A stretch of DNA of 6,438 bases from Nitrososphaerales archaeon (lineage in GTDB: Archaea > Thermoproteota > Nitrososphaeria > Nitrososphaerales > CADDZS01): the NCBI GenBank assembly GCA_030043455.1, contig JASHXQ010000098.1, positions 1 to 6,438 on the forward strand, in the 5' to 3' direction. Positions 5,313 to 6,438 of the stretch are shown here, piece after piece. Made by a program: the position numbers and the translations under genes. Within the stretch, counting starts at the first letter, position 1. The number at the start of each line of letters is the position of its first letter. The notes beneath the pieces were generated by a model. The model saw only the letters and a program-made list of their open reading frames with translations, did no database searches and had not been told where the DNA came from.

Positions 5313-6296
5313 CTATTTGCTTTTCTTCTTCAATCCGAGCAATTTCGCGACATTCTCTCCGAGTATCAAAGCTCGGTCGTCTTCGGTCATCCGTACGTTG
5401 TTAACCTGGTCGAGATTCCACTTGAAATGATCCACCAAGAATTTCGGAGGCCCCTTGTGTGGATCCTGCGTTGCGTAGCTTCTAGTTCTATTTCTGGGGT
5501 CTATGAAGTACTCCACCGAAGCTCCCCAATCACTCCCGTACATTATCTTCTCGGGTCCGATATGAGGATCGAGACACGCTCTCTCGATGAGCTCCGTCCA
5601 AGCCTGCGAGGTTTCCAGGTAAACGTTCTCGTGCATCGCGCATACCATCTGTGCCGCTTCTGCCCACTGCTCGTACCATCCAATCTGCACTCCCATGTGT
5701 CCCACGATTATGGGAACGTCGGGATATTCGAGAGCCAGATCGTCGATGTAAATCGGGTTGCCCGAAAGACGCAATGGAATTTGAAATAGCAGCGGGCCGG
5801 TGTGGAAACAAATCACTTTCTTGTGCTTTGCCACGATGTCCATGACCTTGCGCAGGTTGTCTAGCGCTTCCCGGTCGAAAGCTGGGTTCTCAGGATTGAG
5901 TTGGAGCAGTGCTTCGCCAATTCCCTTGAAGTAAGGAGTCGCAAGCCACCGATCCAGCTCTTCGATTATGAGCTCGATGTTGAATTTCGCCTGTTTTGCG
6001 TACACCTTTCTCGAGTGTTCAGCTGAAGTGCAAAACGCAACGAATCTCTCCGGATTTTTCTTCACTATCTCTGCGATCATGTCGTTTCTCATATTCCACG
6101 CCGGATGGGATTGGATGACAGCCATGTCTATCTTGTACCTGTCCATGTCAGCTAGCAGTCTCTCCGAGTTATCAAACGGGTCTAGCTGCCAGAGCATCCG
6201 CCCCAGCTTTGCATAGGTCGGTTTTTCGTTTCTTTCTTTGAAAGCGGCTGCAAATCTCAGGGCGTGGACATGGGCATCTACGGTAAAGCGAACCAT
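5313..6296 (-). CDS. Amidohydrolase-2 family TIM-barrel enzyme (ACMSD/decarboxylase-like)
   Basis: This 327-aa metal-dependent enzyme belongs to the amidohydrolase-related family that includes ACMSD, gamma-resorcylate and 5-carboxyvanillate decarboxylases, and some hydrolases and hydratases. Visible active-site residues are H9 and H11 (DAHVH), H165 (ICFHTG), H200 (VGHMG) and D256 (YGSDWG), the usual divalent-metal set. E128 in GIGEA is also conserved in the family. The C-terminus ends with the typical ILGENVAKLLGL helix, then a lysine tail. The protein is complete, cytoplasmic, and starts at ATG 6296, only 6 bp after the stop of the upstream gene. It is followed by the CoA ligase after 10 bp. 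Decarboxylation or hydrolysis of a ring-derived acid, followed by CoA activation, is a reasonable reading of the pair, but the family is too broad to name the substrate. Confidence 0.9.
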   Translation of the reverse strand: MVRFTVDAHVHALRFAAAFKERNEKPTYAKLGRMLWQLDPFDNSERLLADMDRYKIDMAVIQSHPAWNMRNDMIAEIVKKNPERFVAFCTSAEHSRKVYAKQAKFNIELIIEELDRWLATPYFKGIGEALLQLNPENPAFDREALDNLRKVMDIVAKHKKVICFHTGPLLFQIPLRLSGNPIYIDDLALEYPDVPIIVGHMGVQIGWYEQWAEAAQMVCAMHENVYLETSQAWTELIERACLDPHIGPEKIMYGSDWGASVEYFIDPRNRTRSYATQDPHKGPPKFLVDHFKWNLDQVNNVRMTEDDRALILGENVAKLLGLKKKSK

Positions 6297-6302
6297 GTGT
6301 GG

Positions 6303-6438
6303 CTACGCCTGCACTTCTTGGAGCATCTCGGATCTCGTGAGCCCGATCTCGGTCAGGGTTCTGCGCTCGCCGGCGAAAGTTCCGAGAGGGTAGACGGAAT
6401 ACTCCCCCCATCTCCCAAGAGGATTCTTGTAGAGAATA
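6303..6438 (-). CDS. C-terminal end of an unidentified upstream operon gene (partial)
   Basis: The last 44 codons of a gene enter from the right edge and end at the TAG at 6303-6305, 6 bp before the ATG of the amidohydrolase-2 gene. The peptide includes NPLGRWGEYSVYPLG and ends TRSEMLQEVQA. I do not recognise the family. The frame is open from the window edge to a stop in tight operon spacing, and its residue mix (aromatic, glycine-rich, then an amphipathic helix) looks like a genuine folded C-terminus. A competing open frame here continues into the amidohydrolase as an antisense-free shadow and is Arg-rich, so I reject it. This gene is probably the first or second step of the same pathway. 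Confidence 0.65.
   Translation of the reverse strand, partial: ILYKNPLGRWGEYSVYPLGTFAGERRTLTEIGLTRSEMLQEVQA

Noticed and set aside
5271..5789. 172-codon open frame on the plus strand
   Set aside because: It is antisense to the amidohydrolase-2 gene and to the junction with the ligase gene, with no recognisable motif.
6172..6411. Arg-rich open frame on the minus strand overlapping the amidohydrolase start
   Set aside because: It overlaps the H9/H11 coding end of the amidohydrolase in another frame. The frame ending at the TAG at 6303 gives a better operon structure and a protein-like tail.

Overview
The window most likely comes from an archaeal chromosome. Gene starts lack convincing Shine-Dalgarno sequences. 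AT-rich boxes resembling archaeal TATA elements lie about 25-50 bp upstream of most first-in-transcript start codons, and the genes are compact and switch strand often. Base composition looks close to 50% G+C by eye. I cannot name a lineage from this sequence; a Thermoproteota/Thaumarchaeota or Thermoplasmata relative is only a guess. No rRNA, tRNA, CRISPR array, IS element or integrase is visible.

Layout, left to right. The minus strand 1-559 holds the N-terminal part of a TRZ/ATZ-type amidohydrolase that runs off the left edge. Head-to-head with it is a 51-residue zinc-ribbon protein (681-836, +). This meets, tail-to-tail, a heme-oxygenase-fold (TenA/PqqC-like, possibly diiron) protein at 843-1697 (-). 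A 153-bp divergent control region then leads to a zinc-dependent alcohol dehydrogenase (1851-2954, +). Next come a VOC/glyoxalase-fold protein that has lost usual metal ligands (2961-3395, -) and, head-to-head with it, a 79-residue muconolactone-isomerase-like small protein (3485-3724, +). The right half is a minus-strand operon, listed here in transcription order: the C-terminal end of an unidentified gene (6303-6438), an amidohydrolase-2/ACMSD-like TIM-barrel enzyme (5313-6296), and an AMP-forming acyl/aryl-CoA ligase (3728-5302).

How they may work together (inference). A metal-dependent decarboxylase or hydrolase followed by a CoA ligase, next to a muconolactone-isomerase-like protein, a VOC protein, an alcohol dehydrogenase and a possible O2-activating iron enzyme, looks like an accessory catabolic island for aromatic or other organic acids. 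No single gene identifies the substrate. The least ordinary elements are the HDO-like protein divergent from the dehydrogenase around a perfect 10-bp palindrome, the VOC protein without its histidine ligands, and three convergent gene pairs whose stop codons lie only 3-6 bp apart.
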